This document shows positions 55,072 to 64,000 of a DNA stretch of 64,000 bases, piece after piece. This DNA comes from Alcanivorax sp. Its GTDB lineage: Bacteria; Pseudomonadota; Gammaproteobacteria; Pseudomonadales; Alcanivoracaceae. Every line of letters starts with the position of its first letter. Position 1 is the stretch's first letter. Position numbers and translations under genes: made by a program. The notes beneath the pieces were generated by a model. That model was not told the DNA's origin and ran no database searches. It was given only the letters and a program-made list of their open reading frames with translations. The stretch is taken from the NCBI RefSeq assembly GCF_017794965.1, contig NZ_CP051240.1, positions 1,240,001 to 1,304,000 on the forward strand, given 5' to 3'.

Positions 55072-56805
55072 ATGCCCATCGATGCACTGCGTTTGCCGAC
55101 GATTACCCGCCGCCCCCAGCACACGCCGGACTGGCCGGATGTGCCTCCGTTGCTGGCGAGGATTCTGGCCGGGCGTGGGGTAGAGGATCCGGCGCAGCTT
55201 GAGCTGGCCCTGAAGCGCCTGCCACATCCGCAGGGGTTTACTGGCCTGGCGGGCGCGGTGCAATTGTTGCTGCAGGCCCGTGCCGAGCATTGGCGTATCT
55301 GTATTGTGGGCGACTACGATGCCGACGGCGCCACCGCCACCACGTTGATGGTGCGTGGGCTTGAACTGTTGGGCTTCCCGCGCCCGGATTTTCTGGTGCC
55401 GGACCGCTTTGAATACGGCTACGGCCTGTCGCCTGCCATTGTGGAGCTGGCCGAGCAGCAATATCAGCCTGACCTGATTATTACCGTGGATAACGGCATC
55501 GCCAGTGTGGACGGGGTGGCGGCAGCCCGGGCCCGCGGCATGCGGGTACTGATTACCGATCACCACCTACCCGGCGACACCCTCCCTGACGCGGACGCGC
55601 TGGTGAACCCGCGCCTGCCGGGCTGTGAGGATTTCCCCGCGGCCAATCTGGCCGGTGTGGGGGTGGCGTTCTATTTGCTGATGGATCTGCAGCGGGTGCT
55701 TCGCGAGCAGGGCTTCCAGCCGGCGCAGCCAATAACCGATCTGCTGGACCTGGTGGCGCTGGGGACGGTGGCCGATGTGGTGGTGCTGGATGATGCCAAC
55801 CGGGTGCTGGTGGAGCAGGGGCTGCGGCGGATTCGGGCGGGCAAGGGCTGCCCGGGGATTCGTGCATTGCTGCAGGTGGCCGGCCGTGATCCGGGCCGGG
55901 TGCTGGCCGCGGATATGGGCTTTGCCGCAGGGCCGCGTCTGAACGCCGCGGGCCGGCTTTCTGATATGACCCACGGCATCGCCTGCCTGCTTTCGCAAAG
56001 CGATGCCGAAGCCATGGAGATGGCTCAGGAGCTGGATACCATTAACCGGGAGCGCCGTTCCATTGAGCAGGGCATGCGCGATGCGGCCATGGAAGAGGTG
56101 AACCGGCTGGATGCAGACAATCTGCCGGCGGGGCTGTGTCTCTATGGGGACAAATGGCATGAAGGAGTGGTGGGGATTCTTGCCTCGCGGGTAAAGGAAG
56201 CCATTCACCGCCCGGTAATTGCCTTTGCACCGGCCCAGCAGCCGGGCACCCTGAAGGGCTCGGGTCGCTCTATCCCCGGTTTGCATTTGCGCGATGCGCT
56301 GGATGCGGTGGCCACCCGTAACCCGGGTTTGCTCAGCAAGTTCGGCGGCCATGCCATGGCGGCGGGGCTGTCACTGGACCTGGACCAACTGGAGCGGTTC
56401 AAGGCCGCCTTCGAGGCGGTGGTGGGCGAGATGCTGTCGCCCCGGGCGCTGGAGCGGCGGGTGGAAACGGATGGAGAGTTAGCGGATCAGGATCTGACCC
56501 TGGGGAATGCCGAGTTGCTGAGTCATCGGTTTCCCTGGGGACAGGGCTTCCCGGCCCCCTGTTTTGATGGCGAGTTCGAGGTGTTGCAGCACCGCATCGT
56601 CGGCGAGCGGCACCTGAAGCTGACCCTGGGTTTGCCGGGTGTCAGCGGGGTGATTGATGCCATCCATTTCAATGTGCCGGTGGAAGCACTGCCGGGGCGT
56701 ATCCGTCGCGTGCGGGGGGTGTACCGGTTAGAGGTGAACGAATTCCGCGGCCAGCGCAATCCGCAGTTGCTGTTCGAGCATTTGATTCCGGTGGAAGGGC
56801 GCTAG
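55072..56805 (+). CDS. recJ: RecJ: single-strand DNA 5'-3' exonuclease
   Basis: A 577-aa DHH-family exonuclease used in recombination and mismatch repair. The metal-binding motifs are D81-Y-D83-A-D85 (GDYDADGAT), D140 in TVDNGI, and D163-H164-H165 in ITDHHLPG. A DHHA1 domain follows (KWHEGVVGILASRVKE; SGRSIPGLHLRD; KFGGHAMAAGL), then an OB-like C-terminus. The ATG at 55072 has only a weak ribosome site, and the upstream leader is built from the REP-doublet array. It is transcribed alone and followed by another REP doublet. Confidence 0.95.
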   Translation: MPIDALRLPTITRRPQHTPDWPDVPPLLARILAGRGVEDPAQLELALKRLPHPQGFTGLAGAVQLLLQARAEHWRICIVGDYDADGATATTLMVRGLELLGFPRPDFLVPDRFEYGYGLSPAIVELAEQQYQPDLIITVDNGIASVDGVAAARARGMRVLITDHHLPGDTLPDADALVNPRLPGCEDFPAANLAGVGVAFYLLMDLQRVLREQGFQPAQPITDLLDLVALGTVADVVVLDDANRVLVEQGLRRIRAGKGCPGIRALLQVAGRDPGRVLAADMGFAAGPRLNAAGRLSDMTHGIACLLSQSDAEAMEMAQELDTINRERRSIEQGMRDAAMEEVNRLDADNLPAGLCLYGDKWHEGVVGILASRVKEAIHRPVIAFAPAQQPGTLKGSGRSIPGLHLRDALDAVATRNPGLLSKFGGHAMAAGLSLDLDQLERFKAAFEAVVGEMLSPRALERRVETDGELADQDLTLGNAELLSHRFPWGQGFPAPCFDGEFEVLQHRIVGERHLKLTLGLPGVSGVIDAIHFNVPVEALPGRIRRVRGVYRLEVNEFRGQRNPQLLFEHLIPVEGR

Positions 56806-56814
56806 CCCGGTTTT

Positions 56815-56962
56815 GTAGAGCCCAGCTTGCCTGGGCGAAGAGACCGTTGCGTGTCATGAGAGCGAGTGTCGAAAAGCAAAATCCCTGACCGCTGGAGCGG
56901 GGTTTTCGCAACTCGTCACTCTCGTCATAACGCCTTTCGCCCAGGCAAGCTGGGCTCCTACA
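56815..56962. repeat. REP doublet after recJ
   Basis: GTAGAGCCCAGCTTGCC at the left end and its inverted partner GGCAAGCTGGGCTCCTAC at the right, about 95 bases apart, starting ten bases after the recJ stop. The rest of the gap to 57160 shows nothing recognisable. Confidence 0.85.
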
Positions 56963-57159
56963 GGGGCTTTGGGGCAAGCTGAATCTCCCACAGTGAAAGG
57001 CCTGGGCTTCTTTCAGGTTTATCCGCTTCTACGGAAAGGTAGGGGGAGGGAATCCCCTGGGAGGCTGAGAGGGGATTCTTGCTGCGTGCAGCGTCCACAT
57101 CTCCACATCTCCCGTGCTCCGGCACGTGGCCGGAGTCGGCGGAGATAATGTGAAAGGTA

Positions 57160-57492
57160 TCAGGCGCAGTAACGGCCGTATTGGCTGAGGGCCTTGCTGC
57201 TGTGTGGGTCCACCAGATCTACCCAGACCTGCATGGAGTCCTGATTCCGGGTGTTTTGCAGGTTGCTGAAATCACCGGGGGTAAAGTTGCCTTTCAGTGT
57301 GTCACCGGCCTGGGGGCTGATGCCATCCAGTTGCTTCACCAGCACCATGCCGGAACTGGAATTCAGCAACATGTATTCGCAGCTCTGACTGAGGATGACG
57401 GTTGCCTGCTGATCTGCAGCATGGGCCTGACCGGTGAGGAGCAGGGCGCCAGCCATTGCGGCACCGCACAGATGCATCTTGAGTGCTGACAT
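57160..57492 (-). CDS. Small exported protein, unknown function
   Basis: A 110-aa protein with a signal peptide ending GQAHA-ADQQ, leaving a mature chain of about 85 residues. It has two cysteines (SCEYML and the C-terminal RYCA) that could form a disulfide bond in the periplasm. I do not recognise the family. AAGGAAGGA precedes the ATG. It is divergent from the D15-type outer-membrane gene, with about 300 bases between; that gap shows no further gene. Confidence 0.7.
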   Translation of the reverse strand: MSALKMHLCGAAMAGALLLTGQAHAADQQATVILSQSCEYMLLNSSSGMVLVKQLDGISPQAGDTLKGNFTPGDFSNLQNTRNQDSMQVWVDLVDPHSSKALSQYGRYCA

Positions 57493-57795
57493 GATTCCAT
57501 CCTTCCTTGTTATTGTTCACTAACAGCCGTTCTGTGTTCACCTTACTTGGCAAGCCGACGCCATCCTGTTGTCGAATCGCAGTAAAGCTGTAACGCCCGT
57601 GTAGTCTTTTATTACGTTCCTTCAGACGCGTTGAGGATGGCACAAATAGTGGCACTGCAATATCAACGTTTCGTGCCCAATTTCGGTAGGGTTTTCGTCT
57701 GATTCGATCCCGTCGCCTAGGTGGAAATTCACTGCAGAGTCGGGGCAGATGTCGTAATCTGCGTCGCACAGGCACGCACAGTTGAGGGAGGCAGG

Positions 57796-58914
57796 GTGAA
57801 ACAGGCTGGATGGCTTGGGGGGATGGTGGCTTTGCTGCTGAGTGCCCCGCTCTCGGCGGCAATGGCCGAAACCGATGAGCTGATGACCAATATCGAGAAA
57901 GGGGCAGACGCGCCCCCCATCGAGCGTGGCAACCTGGTGCTGGTGCCGATTCCCATGTCCAACCCCACGCTGGGTACCGGCTTGCAGTTGGCCGGGTTGT
58001 ATCTGCACCCGGTGGATGAGGATCACGAGGGCCCCAATCCCACCAGTGGGGTGGGGGGGATGTACACCAGTACGGACAGTTGGGTGGCCGGGGTGTTTCA
58101 CCAGAATTACCTCTTTGATGACCGCTTGCGGGTAATGGCGGCGGCCGGGGCGGGATCGTTGAATCTGGAATACTTCGGCTTTGGTGGTGACGGGCCCTTT
58201 GCTGACAACCCGCTGGATTATTCCATCGATATGGCACTGGGGCTGGTGCGTACCCAGTTCCGGGTACCGGGAACGGATCACTGGTTTGCCGGGCCGGCAG
58301 TCCTTTACTCCGAAGGGGATGTGGCGATGTCGTTGAGCCAGCTAGTGCCCCAGTTGCCGGGACTTGAAAAGGATATCGCCCTGGGGGCTGGCGGGCTGGT
58401 GTTGACCTATGACAGCCGCGACAACAACTATTACCCCCGTGAGGGCGTCATGTTCTCGGCTTCCTGGTATGACTACGGCGATACCTTCGGCAGCGATTTT
58501 GACTATGGCAAGACCACGCTGAACTACAGCTATTATGCTTCGCTGTCAGAGGCCGTGGTGTTGGCCGTGAACGGGGTGCTTGAACATACCACCCGCGGAG
58601 CACCTTTCTTCGCCCGCTCGGCCATGCAGGTGCGTGGCTACAACCATGGTCGTTATATGGACGATGTGGCCCTGACCACCCGGCTTGAGGGCCGCTACAA
58701 GTTCAAGCCCCGCTGGGCTCTGAAGGCGTTCTATGATGCCGGCTGGATCAGTGATGACAGGGACCAGGTGCTGGAAGGCGAGACCGCATCCAGTATCGGC
58801 ACCGGCATCCACTGGCAGACCACCGCCGAGAAACCCCTGCATCTGGGGGTGGATGTGGCGTTCACCGAAGATGATGACACGGTGTTCTTTATTCAGCTGG
58901 GGGAACGGTTTTAG
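57796..58914 (+). CDS. Outer-membrane surface antigen (D15/BamA-type barrel)
   Basis: A 372-aa protein. A signal peptide ends near SAAMA-ETD. The rest is a barrel of the bacterial surface antigen (D15) type, recognised from YDSRDNNYYPREGVMF and the C-terminal HLGVDVAFTEDDDTVFFIQL ending with Phe. No POTRA domain precedes it, and no patatin domain is attached, unlike PlpD. It is likely an outer-membrane channel or assembly-type protein of unknown substrate. The GTG at 57796 is chosen because it follows GGGAGGCAGG and begins a proper signal peptide. Confidence 0.82.
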   Translation: MKQAGWLGGMVALLLSAPLSAAMAETDELMTNIEKGADAPPIERGNLVLVPIPMSNPTLGTGLQLAGLYLHPVDEDHEGPNPTSGVGGMYTSTDSWVAGVFHQNYLFDDRLRVMAAAGAGSLNLEYFGFGGDGPFADNPLDYSIDMALGLVRTQFRVPGTDHWFAGPAVLYSEGDVAMSLSQLVPQLPGLEKDIALGAGGLVLTYDSRDNNYYPREGVMFSASWYDYGDTFGSDFDYGKTTLNYSYYASLSEAVVLAVNGVLEHTTRGAPFFARSAMQVRGYNHGRYMDDVALTTRLEGRYKFKPRWALKAFYDAGWISDDRDQVLEGETASSIGTGIHWQTTAEKPLHLGVDVAFTEDDDTVFFIQLGERF

Positions 58915-58926
58915 GGCAGAAGTCCC

Positions 58927-59072
58927 TGTAGGAGCCCAGCTTGCCTGGGCGAAAGGAGTTAAGAAGCGAGTGACGAGTTGCGAAAACCTGCCCCGGGCGA
59001 TTAGAGAGGGGCGAAACGCGCGCCTCGTCACTCGCAACACAGTCTTCGCCCAGGCAAGCTGGGCTCCTACAG
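58927..59072. repeat. REP doublet left of the REP transposase gene
   Basis: GTAGGAGCCCAGCTTGCC and its inverted partner 110 bases further. The right half ends six bases before the stop codon of the transposase gene. Confidence 0.9.
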
Positions 59073-59077
59073 GGAGA

Positions 59078-59515
59078 TTAGAGCCAGGCTGCGTTCCAGT
59101 AGGGGTAATCCCGCACACTTCTCACCAGCCCTGCACGCAGCGGGTTGGCCACAACATAGCGGGCGGTGGGGAGCAGGTCGGCTTCTTTACGGATGGCTCT
59201 GTCATGAAAGCCCTTTTGCCAGAGGCGGGTTCCTGCTTGATGACTGAGACTTCCCTTTATCATCTTGACGGCTTTGCTGACATCACCTTCCCGCAAGGAG
59301 AATAACCAGTGGATGTGGTCTGGCATTACTACATAGCACCAGTTTTGTAGCTGGTCCTGTCTTTCTGTCTGATACAGGCGCCGGCAGGCGAGCATTGCCA
59401 GCGCAGGGTCAGTGAAGTGCTTCTCACGATTCCTGGTTACGAAGGTAATGAGGTAGGAGCGTCCCGTTTCTGAGAATCTCCCTTTCCTGAGCTGATGGCC
59501 TTCATATGTCTTCAT
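59078..59515 (-). CDS. REP-associated tyrosine transposase (RAYT)
   Basis: A 145-aa Y1 transposase. The HUH metal motif is H-I-H in VMPDHIHWLFSL and the catalytic Tyr is in ARYVVANPLRAGLV; the opening QLRKGRFSETGRSYLITFVT and the C-terminal RDYPYWNAAWL are typical of RAYT proteins. These single-strand nucleases recognise and spread REP doublets. It is flanked closely on both sides by doublets of the GTAGGAGCCC family, which must be its cognate substrates. The start is taken at 59515, matching where family members begin; one at 59533 is possible. All motifs look intact. Confidence 0.9.
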   Translation of the reverse strand: MKTYEGHQLRKGRFSETGRSYLITFVTRNREKHFTDPALAMLACRRLYQTERQDQLQNWCYVVMPDHIHWLFSLREGDVSKAVKMIKGSLSHQAGTRLWQKGFHDRAIRKEADLLPTARYVVANPLRAGLVRSVRDYPYWNAAWL

Positions 59516-59629
59516 CCCCTGAAGATAGGCCATGAAACGAGGGAGCTCTGTCCGACAATGAGTAGCGTCGCTGTAAGCCGGACAGGACGCACCGTGTGAG
59601 ACGTCGGCCCATCGGGACTCTCCATTCCC

Positions 59630-59727
59630 TGTAGGAGCCCAGCTTGCCTGGGCGAAAGGGGGCTTTCGAAACTCGCGCCTCGCCATTCGCAACGCATTTT
59701 TCGCCCAGGCAAGCTGGGCTCCTACAG
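59630..59727. repeat. REP doublet right of the REP transposase gene
   Basis: GTAGGAGCCCAGCTTGCC and its inverted partner, closer together than in the other doublets (about 50 bases between). With the doublet at 58927 it brackets the transposase gene. Confidence 0.9.
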
Positions 59728-59764
59728 AGGGGGGGGGATGGTGCGCTTGCAGGGACCCCGGCAA

Positions 59765-59778
59765 AATTGTCGACAATT
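59765..59778. promoter_or_regulatory. Perfect 14-bp palindrome AATTGTCGACAATT
   Basis: A fully symmetric site 170 bases before the DUF7352-like gene. The TTGTCGACAA core resembles operators of GntR-family regulators. No GntR gene is in the window. Confidence 0.4.
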
Positions 59779-59948
59779 GCTGTTAGGTTGCGGGGTTTTT
59801 GCTAGGATTGCGCTCTGCCTCCTCCCTCCACCGATGGGAAGCGGAGGGTTGCTGTTTCTTTGATGTGTGGCCCACAAGGCTTCACTTCCATTGACTCTGG
59901 CGCCGGGCTATCGCCCGCCGTCTTTGTGTCCTTAACGGAGGGGACCTG

Positions 59949-60233
59949 ATGAAAACGATACACAAGCACCGTCTCAACGTGTCCAGTGATGTGCAGGAGA
60001 TCCGCTTGCCGGAATCGGGCACGGTGCTGAAAGTGGACTATATTCTGCAGGATGCGGCGATCTGCATGTGGGTGGAAGTGGATGCGGAATCCGTGATCGA
60101 CACTCCCAAGGAAGTCCGTACCTTCAAGGTTTTCACCACTGGTTCCGGGATCCCGGACAATGCCAGCTACCTGGGCACCACCATTGATCACATGAAAGCC
60201 CAGGCCTACCACGTCTACGAGCTGAAAGACTGA
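59949..60233 (+). CDS. Small conserved protein (DUF7352-like)
   Basis: A 94-aa soluble protein with alternating beta strands, containing HKHRLNVSSDVQEIRLPE, KVDYILQDAAICMWVEVD and the C-terminal TIDHMKAQAYHVYEL. The pattern resembles the DUF7352 family found in phages and bacteria, of unknown role. GGAGGGG lies five bases before the ATG. It has no visible partner; the recognition is from memory and moderate. Confidence 0.6.
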   Translation: MKTIHKHRLNVSSDVQEIRLPESGTVLKVDYILQDAAICMWVEVDAESVIDTPKEVRTFKVFTTGSGIPDNASYLGTTIDHMKAQAYHVYELKD

Positions 60234-60427
60234 CCAACAGCGCCCGGATGGGAGCGTGCCGGCTGGCGACACCGTCCCGGAACGCTCCTGCGGGCCAGTG
60301 CTGACCACGTTGTGCACCCTTTACGGCTGCCGCCCCTCGTCAGCCAATCCGCAAACCGTTAGACTGCGCAGCTTTCCGGGCACTTTTTCGCCCATTGCCA
60401 AGATAGTACCCAGACCAGAGAGACGTA

Positions 60428-61544
60428 ATGGAAGTCAATCCGCTGCGAACCCATCTTTCCGAACTCACTGAGCGCGTGGACGCGCTTAGGGGGTATCTTT
60501 GACTACGATACCAAGCACGAGCGTCTGACCGAGGTCACCCGCGAACTGGAAAGCCCGGATGTCTGGAACGATCCGGAATACGCCCAGGGCCTGGGCAAGG
60601 AACGGGCCCAGCTGGAGGGGATCGTCAAGACCATTGACGACGCCACCCAGGGTATCGAAGACACCAGTGGCCTGCTGGAGCTGGTGGTAGAAGAAGACGA
60701 CGAAGACACCTTGCCTGAGGTGGAAAGCGAGCTGGAACGGCTGGAGGCCATGGTGGCGGATCTGGAATTCCGTCGCATGTTCTCTGGCGAAATGGACAGC
60801 AGCAACGCCTATCTGGATATCCAGGCCGGGTCCGGTGGTACCGAGGCCCAGGACTGGGCGGAGATGATGCTGCGCATGTACCTGCGCTGGGGTGAGGCCC
60901 ATGGCTTCAAGACCGAGCTGGTGGAAGCCTCCGACGGTGATGTGGCAGGCATCAAGTCCGCCACTGTGCGGTTCGAGGGTGAGTACGCTTTCGGCTGGCT
61001 GCGCACCGAAACCGGCGTGCACCGTCTGGTGCGCAAGAGCCCGTTCGATTCCGGCGGCCGCCGCCACACCTCGTTCAGCTCCGTGTTCGTCTCCCCGGAA
61101 GTGGATGACAATATCGATGTGGATATCGATATGGGTAACATGCGGGTGGACACCTACCGCGCCTCCGGTGCGGGTGGTCAGCACGTTAACCGGACGGATT
61201 CCGCGGTACGACTGACCTATACCTTCAAGGACGACGGCGGTACCGAGCATACCGTGGTGACCCAGTGTCAGAGCGAGCGAAGCCAGCACCAGAACAAGGA
61301 CAAGGCCATGAAGATGATGCAGGCCAAGGTCTACGAACTGGAAATGCAGCGTCGCAACGCCGAAAAACAGGCCATGGAAGACAACAAGGCCGATATTGGC
61401 TGGGGCAGCCAGATCCGCTCGTACGTGCTGGATGATGGCCGGATCAAGGATCTGCGCACCAATGTGGAAAGCCACAATACCCAGCAGGTACTGGACGGGG
61501 CCCTGGACCAGTTTATCGAAGCGTCCCTGAAGGCAGGGTTGTGA
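60428..61544 (+). CDS. prfB: Peptide chain release factor 2 with programmed +1 frameshift
   Basis: RF2, which ends translation at UGA and UAA. The gene starts at ATG 60428, reads 24 codons, and meets an in-frame TGA at 60500-60502. Decoding then slips +1 and goes on from 60501 to 61544, giving a product of about 371 aa. The stop-recognition tripeptide SPF (VRKSPFDS) and the catalytic GGQ ([11 protein letters not shown]) are both present. The slip lets the cell sense low RF2 by delayed termination at its own UGA. It precedes lysS by about 90 bases, an order shared with many gammaproteobacteria. Confidence 0.96.
60486..60503 (+). promoter_or_regulatory. RF2 autoregulatory frameshift site
   Basis: Internal Shine-Dalgarno AGGGGG, three bases, then CTT-TGA-C: the same arrangement as in E. 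coli prfB. The ribosome slips from CUU onto the overlapping UUU. Confidence 0.97.
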
Positions 61545-61548
61545 CAAC

Positions 61549-61612
61549 GCCGGACGCTTGATGCCCGACGCCGGACGCTACCCCAAAGCGTCCAGCGTCA
61601 GGCATCAGGCGC
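61549..61612. repeat. Long hairpin of GCCGGACGC words between prfB and lysS
   Basis: CGCTTGATGCCCGACGCCGG-ACGCT faces AGCGTCC-AGCGTCAGGCATCAGGCG around a short ACCCCAA loop, giving a ~25-bp imperfect stem. It lies inside the probable prfB-lysS transcript. Confidence 0.75.
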
Positions 61613-61632
61613 TTTACTGGAAGCACAGAGCT

Positions 61633-63135
61633 ATGAGCCAAGAGCAAACCACACCGAATACTGAATCCGAACAGCAGGAATCCGAAAACCGCCTGATCGC
61701 CGAGCGTCGCGCCAAGCTGGCGGAGCTGCGTGAAGCGGGCAATGCGTTCCCCAATCACTTCCGTCGCGATTCCCTGGCGGCTGATCTGCAGGCGCAGTAC
61801 GGCGAATTCAGCAAGGAAGAGCTGGCCGAGAAAAACATCACCGTGGCGGTGGCCGGTCGCCTGATGCTGGACCGCAAGGCATTCAAGGTCCTGCAGGACA
61901 TGTCCGGGCGTATCCAGATCTATGCCAGCAAGGATGTACAGAAGGACACCAAGCACTGGGATCTGGGCGATATCGTCGGGGTGCGCGGTACCCTGTGCAA
62001 ATCCGGCAAGGGTGACCTTTATGTGATGATGGATGAGTACCTGCTGCTCACCAAGTCCCTGCGTCCGCTGCCTGAAAAGCACAAGGGGCTCACCGATACC
62101 GAAGCCCGTTATCGCCAGCGCTACGTGGACCTGATCGTGAATGAGGAAAGCCGCCGGGCCTTCCAGATCCGCTCCCAGGTGGTTGCCGGGATTCGAAATT
62201 ACCTGGTGAAGAAGGGCTTCGTGGAAGCGGAAACCCCCATGCTGCAGGTGATTCCGGGGGGCGCGTCGGCTCGCCCGTTCATCACCCATCACAACAGCCT
62301 CGACATGGACATGTACCTGCGCATCGCACCGGAACTGTACCTGAAGCGGCTGGTTGTGGGTGGTTTCGAAAAGGTGTTCGAGATCAACCGCAATTTCCGT
62401 AACGAAGGGTTGTCCACCCGGCATAACCCGGAATTCACCATGCTGGAGTTCTATCAGGCCTACGGTAACTACCTGGACCTGATGAACCTGACCGAAGACA
62501 TGCTGCGCACCTTGGCCCAGGATGTACTGGGCACTACGGACGTGGACTACCAGGGTGAAGTGTATGACTTTGGCAAGCCGTTCGCGCGCATGACGGTGGT
62601 CGAGTCCATTCTGCACTTCAACCCGGACATGGATCCGGCGGCGCTGGCGGACGATGCCGGTGCCCGCAAGATCGCCGAAGGCCTGGGCATTCCGCTGAAA
62701 GACAGCTACGGGCTGGGCAAGGTGCAGATCGAGATTTTCGAGAAAACCGTGGAGCACCGCCTCAAGGACCCCACCTTTATCACCGAGTACCCCACCGAGG
62801 TCTCTCCGCTGGCTCGTCGTATGGATGACAACCCCTTTGTCACCGAGCGTTTCGAGTTCTTTATCGGCGGGCGTGAAATCGGCAACGGTTTCTCGGAGCT
62901 GAACGATGCCGAGGATCAGGCGGAACGTTTCCAGGCACAGGTTGCCGAAAAGGATGCGGGCGACGACGAAGCCATGTTCTTCGATGAAGATTATGTGGTG
63001 GCCCTGGAGCACGGGCTGCCGCCCACGGCGGGTGAGGGGATAGGAATTGACCGCCTGGTCATGTTGTTTACCAATTCCCCGTCGATTCGTGATGTAATTC
63101 TGTTTCCGCACATGCGTCCCCAGGGGCGCGGGTAA
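61633..63135 (+). CDS. lysS: Lysyl-tRNA synthetase, class II
   Basis: A 500-aa class IIb synthetase that charges tRNA-Lys. After a charged leader comes the OB-fold anticodon-binding domain (about 70-170; [21 protein letters not shown]). The catalytic domain carries motif 2 ([20 protein letters not shown]) and motif 3 ([14 protein letters not shown]). The ATG at 61633 gives the normal length; the ribosome site is weak, consistent with coupling to prfB. It is followed by a hairpin (63144-63162) and the TetR gene. Confidence 0.96.
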   Translation: MSQEQTTPNTESEQQESENRLIAERRAKLAELREAGNAFPNHFRRDSLAADLQAQYGEFSKEELAEKNITVAVAGRLMLDRKAFKVLQDMSGRIQIYASKDVQKDTKHWDLGDIVGVRGTLCKSGKGDLYVMMDEYLLLTKSLRPLPEKHKGLTDTEARYRQRYVDLIVNEESRRAFQIRSQVVAGIRNYLVKKGFVEAETPMLQVIPGGASARPFITHHNSLDMDMYLRIAPELYLKRLVVGGFEKVFEINRNFRNEGLSTRHNPEFTMLEFYQAYGNYLDLMNLTEDMLRTLAQDVLGTTDVDYQGEVYDFGKPFARMTVVESILHFNPDMDPAALADDAGARKIAEGLGIPLKDSYGLGKVQIEIFEKTVEHRLKDPTFITEYPTEVSPLARRMDDNPFVTERFEFFIGGREIGNGFSELNDAEDQAERFQAQVAEKDAGDDEAMFFDEDYVVALEHGLPPTAGEGIGIDRLVMLFTNSPSIRDVILFPHMRPQGRG

Positions 63136-63143
63136 ACTTTTTT

Positions 63144-63162
63144 GGGGCACGCCTTGTGCCCC
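63144..63162 (+). terminator. Weak hairpin after lysS
   Basis: GGGGCAC-gcctt-GTGCCCC, 8 bases after the stop. T6 precedes rather than follows it on this strand, so termination is probably partial. Confidence 0.4.
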
Positions 63163-63217
63163 TGCCCTTGCGGGTGGTGGGAGAGTGACACAACTCTGTG
63201 AATAACAAAGGCTTGCT

Positions 63218-63892
63218 GTGTCCATGACAAACGTAATTCAGTACCAAGGTCGAAAAGCCCGTCGCGCGGGCAGTGAACAGCGCCGCCAGGCCATCCTGGA
63301 GGCCGCGCTGGCGATTATCATCAAGGATGGTATCCGCTCCGTTCGCCACCGGGCCGTCGCCCGGGAGGCGGATGTTCCGCTGTCTGCCACCACCTATTAC
63401 TTCAAGGATATCTCCGATCTTATCGCCGATACCTTCACCCTCTTCGCGGAGCGGGCGCTGACGGAAGTGATCGAACCGTTCAAGCAGAAAGCCTTTGCGC
63501 TGCTGTCTGAATTTTCCCGTGAAAGCCTGGCCGATCCGGAACAGCGCAAGCAGATGGTGATGCTGATCGGACAGATGCTCTCCAGTTTCATCATCGATGA
63601 ATTCGAGCAGCGCCGTGAGCATGTGGTGGCCGAACATGCCTTCCTGCAGGAAGCCGTCCGCGACGACCGTCTGCGCGATCTGGCGGACCTGTACCTGCGC
63701 CAGCAGCTGGAAAGCCTGCACATTGCCACCGAGCTGCTGGGCAGCAGTAACCCGCGGCTGGATGCGGAACTGATCCTGTCTTCCATGATGACGCTGGAGC
63801 AGCGCTTGCTGGTGCATCCGGAAAATGCTCACGCCGAGTATGTGGAAGCCCGCCTGTGCAACCTGGTCGACAAGTTGCTTCCCCATGGCTGA
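63218..63892 (+). CDS. TetR-family transcriptional regulator
   Basis: A 224-aa repressor-type protein. The N-terminal helix-turn-helix spans about residues 20-68: RRQAILEAALAIIIKDGIRS, VRHRAVAREADVPLSATTYY, FKDISDLIADTF. The C-terminal ligand domain is helical and not assignable. The same kind of TetR gene follows lysS in Pseudomonas (PA3699). The GTG at 63218 has AAAGG six bases upstream; an ATG two codons later is also possible. Its stop overlaps the ung start by eight bases. Confidence 0.88.
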   Translation: MSMTNVIQYQGRKARRAGSEQRRQAILEAALAIIIKDGIRSVRHRAVAREADVPLSATTYYFKDISDLIADTFTLFAERALTEVIEPFKQKAFALLSEFSRESLADPEQRKQMVMLIGQMLSSFIIDEFEQRREHVVAEHAFLQEAVRDDRLRDLADLYLRQQLESLHIATELLGSSNPRLDAELILSSMMTLEQRLLVHPENAHAEYVEARLCNLVDKLLPHG

Positions 63893-64000
63893 GACGCAAC
63901 CGCTGGAATCTGGCTGGCAACAGCATCTGGGCCGTGAGTTCGACAAGGACTATATGGTTCGCCTGCGTGCCTTTCTGGGCGAGCAGAAGCAGGCGGGCAA
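63885..64000 (+). CDS. ung: Uracil-DNA glycosylase, N-terminal fragment (runs off the right edge)
   Basis: The first 38 codons of a gene overlapping the TetR stop. The peptide begins MAETQPLESGWQQHLGREFD and continues YMVRLRAFLGEQKQAGK, matching the N-terminal helix pattern of family 1 uracil-DNA glycosylases (W..L..EF..PYM..L..FL..E...GK). The catalytic residues lie beyond the window, so the call rests on this block only. Confidence 0.75.
   Translation, partial: MAETQPLESGWQQHLGREFDKDYMVRLRAFLGEQKQAG

Overview
The window looks like a chromosomal segment of a gammaproteobacterium of the Alcanivorax/Pseudomonas kind. Most genes are GC-rich with short gaps, and the gene order recJ / prfB / lysS / tetR / ung, a fadBA operon and GTAGGAGC- or GTGGGAGC-type REP sequences with their own REP-associated transposase all fit that group. 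A GMC alcohol dehydrogenase, an MpaB-type oxygenase and fadBA suit a lipid- or hydrocarbon-using marine bacterium. The genus is an inference; there is no rRNA gene in the window to fix it.

Region 1 (1-8 kb) holds a partial nitroreductase, a membrane-bound class III adenylate cyclase, a membrane-anchored parallel beta-helix protein, a GMC oxidoreductase, a DUF3047 protein and an HNH endonuclease, with a repeat-rich gene-free stretch at 4.0-4.8 kb. Region 2 (8.1-20.25 kb) is a complete Pel exopolysaccharide operon, pelABCDEFG, whose genes nearly all overlap. Its pelB is divided into two overlapping genes: an inner-membrane-anchored TPR protein and a separately secreted TPR/outer-membrane barrel protein. 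PelD keeps a c-di-GMP I-site, so Pel output is expected to follow c-di-GMP; a diguanylate cyclase lies at 30.2-31.2 kb.

Region 3 (20.6-31.2 kb) has a small cysteine-containing ORF with a strong terminator, a DUF3080 gene, a very large alpha-2-macroglobulin lipoprotein with a thioester motif, a small membrane protein, an outer-membrane barrel, a HAD phosphatase, a GNAT acetyltransferase and the GGDEF enzyme. Region 4 (31.4-42.6 kb) begins with a 299-bp MITE-like element in a TTAA target, then an SDR reductase, a ceramidase-like hydrolase, a DASS transporter, an ABC transporter/DUF3299 operon, a CBS protein, an MFS transporter and the MpaB-type oxygenase.

Region 5 (42.8-50.2 kb) is an accessory island: ParDE toxin-antitoxin, a NERD-nuclease/SF1-helicase fusion, an AT-rich gene encoding a 585-aa protein with a canonical HEPN motif, a membrane coiled-coil protein and an ImmA/IrrE-type protease. 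Short repeats separate these modules, and the island carries a second, truncated copy of the fadA 3' end with its terminator. This is the best candidate for an undescribed defence-type locus.

Region 6 (50.25-64 kb) is core genome: fadBA, recJ, a D15-type outer-membrane protein, prfB with the classic programmed frameshift, lysS, a TetR regulator and the start of ung. It is laced with REP doublets, including a tandem array of about 250-bp units directly upstream of recJ and two doublets flanking the REP-associated tyrosine transposase gene.
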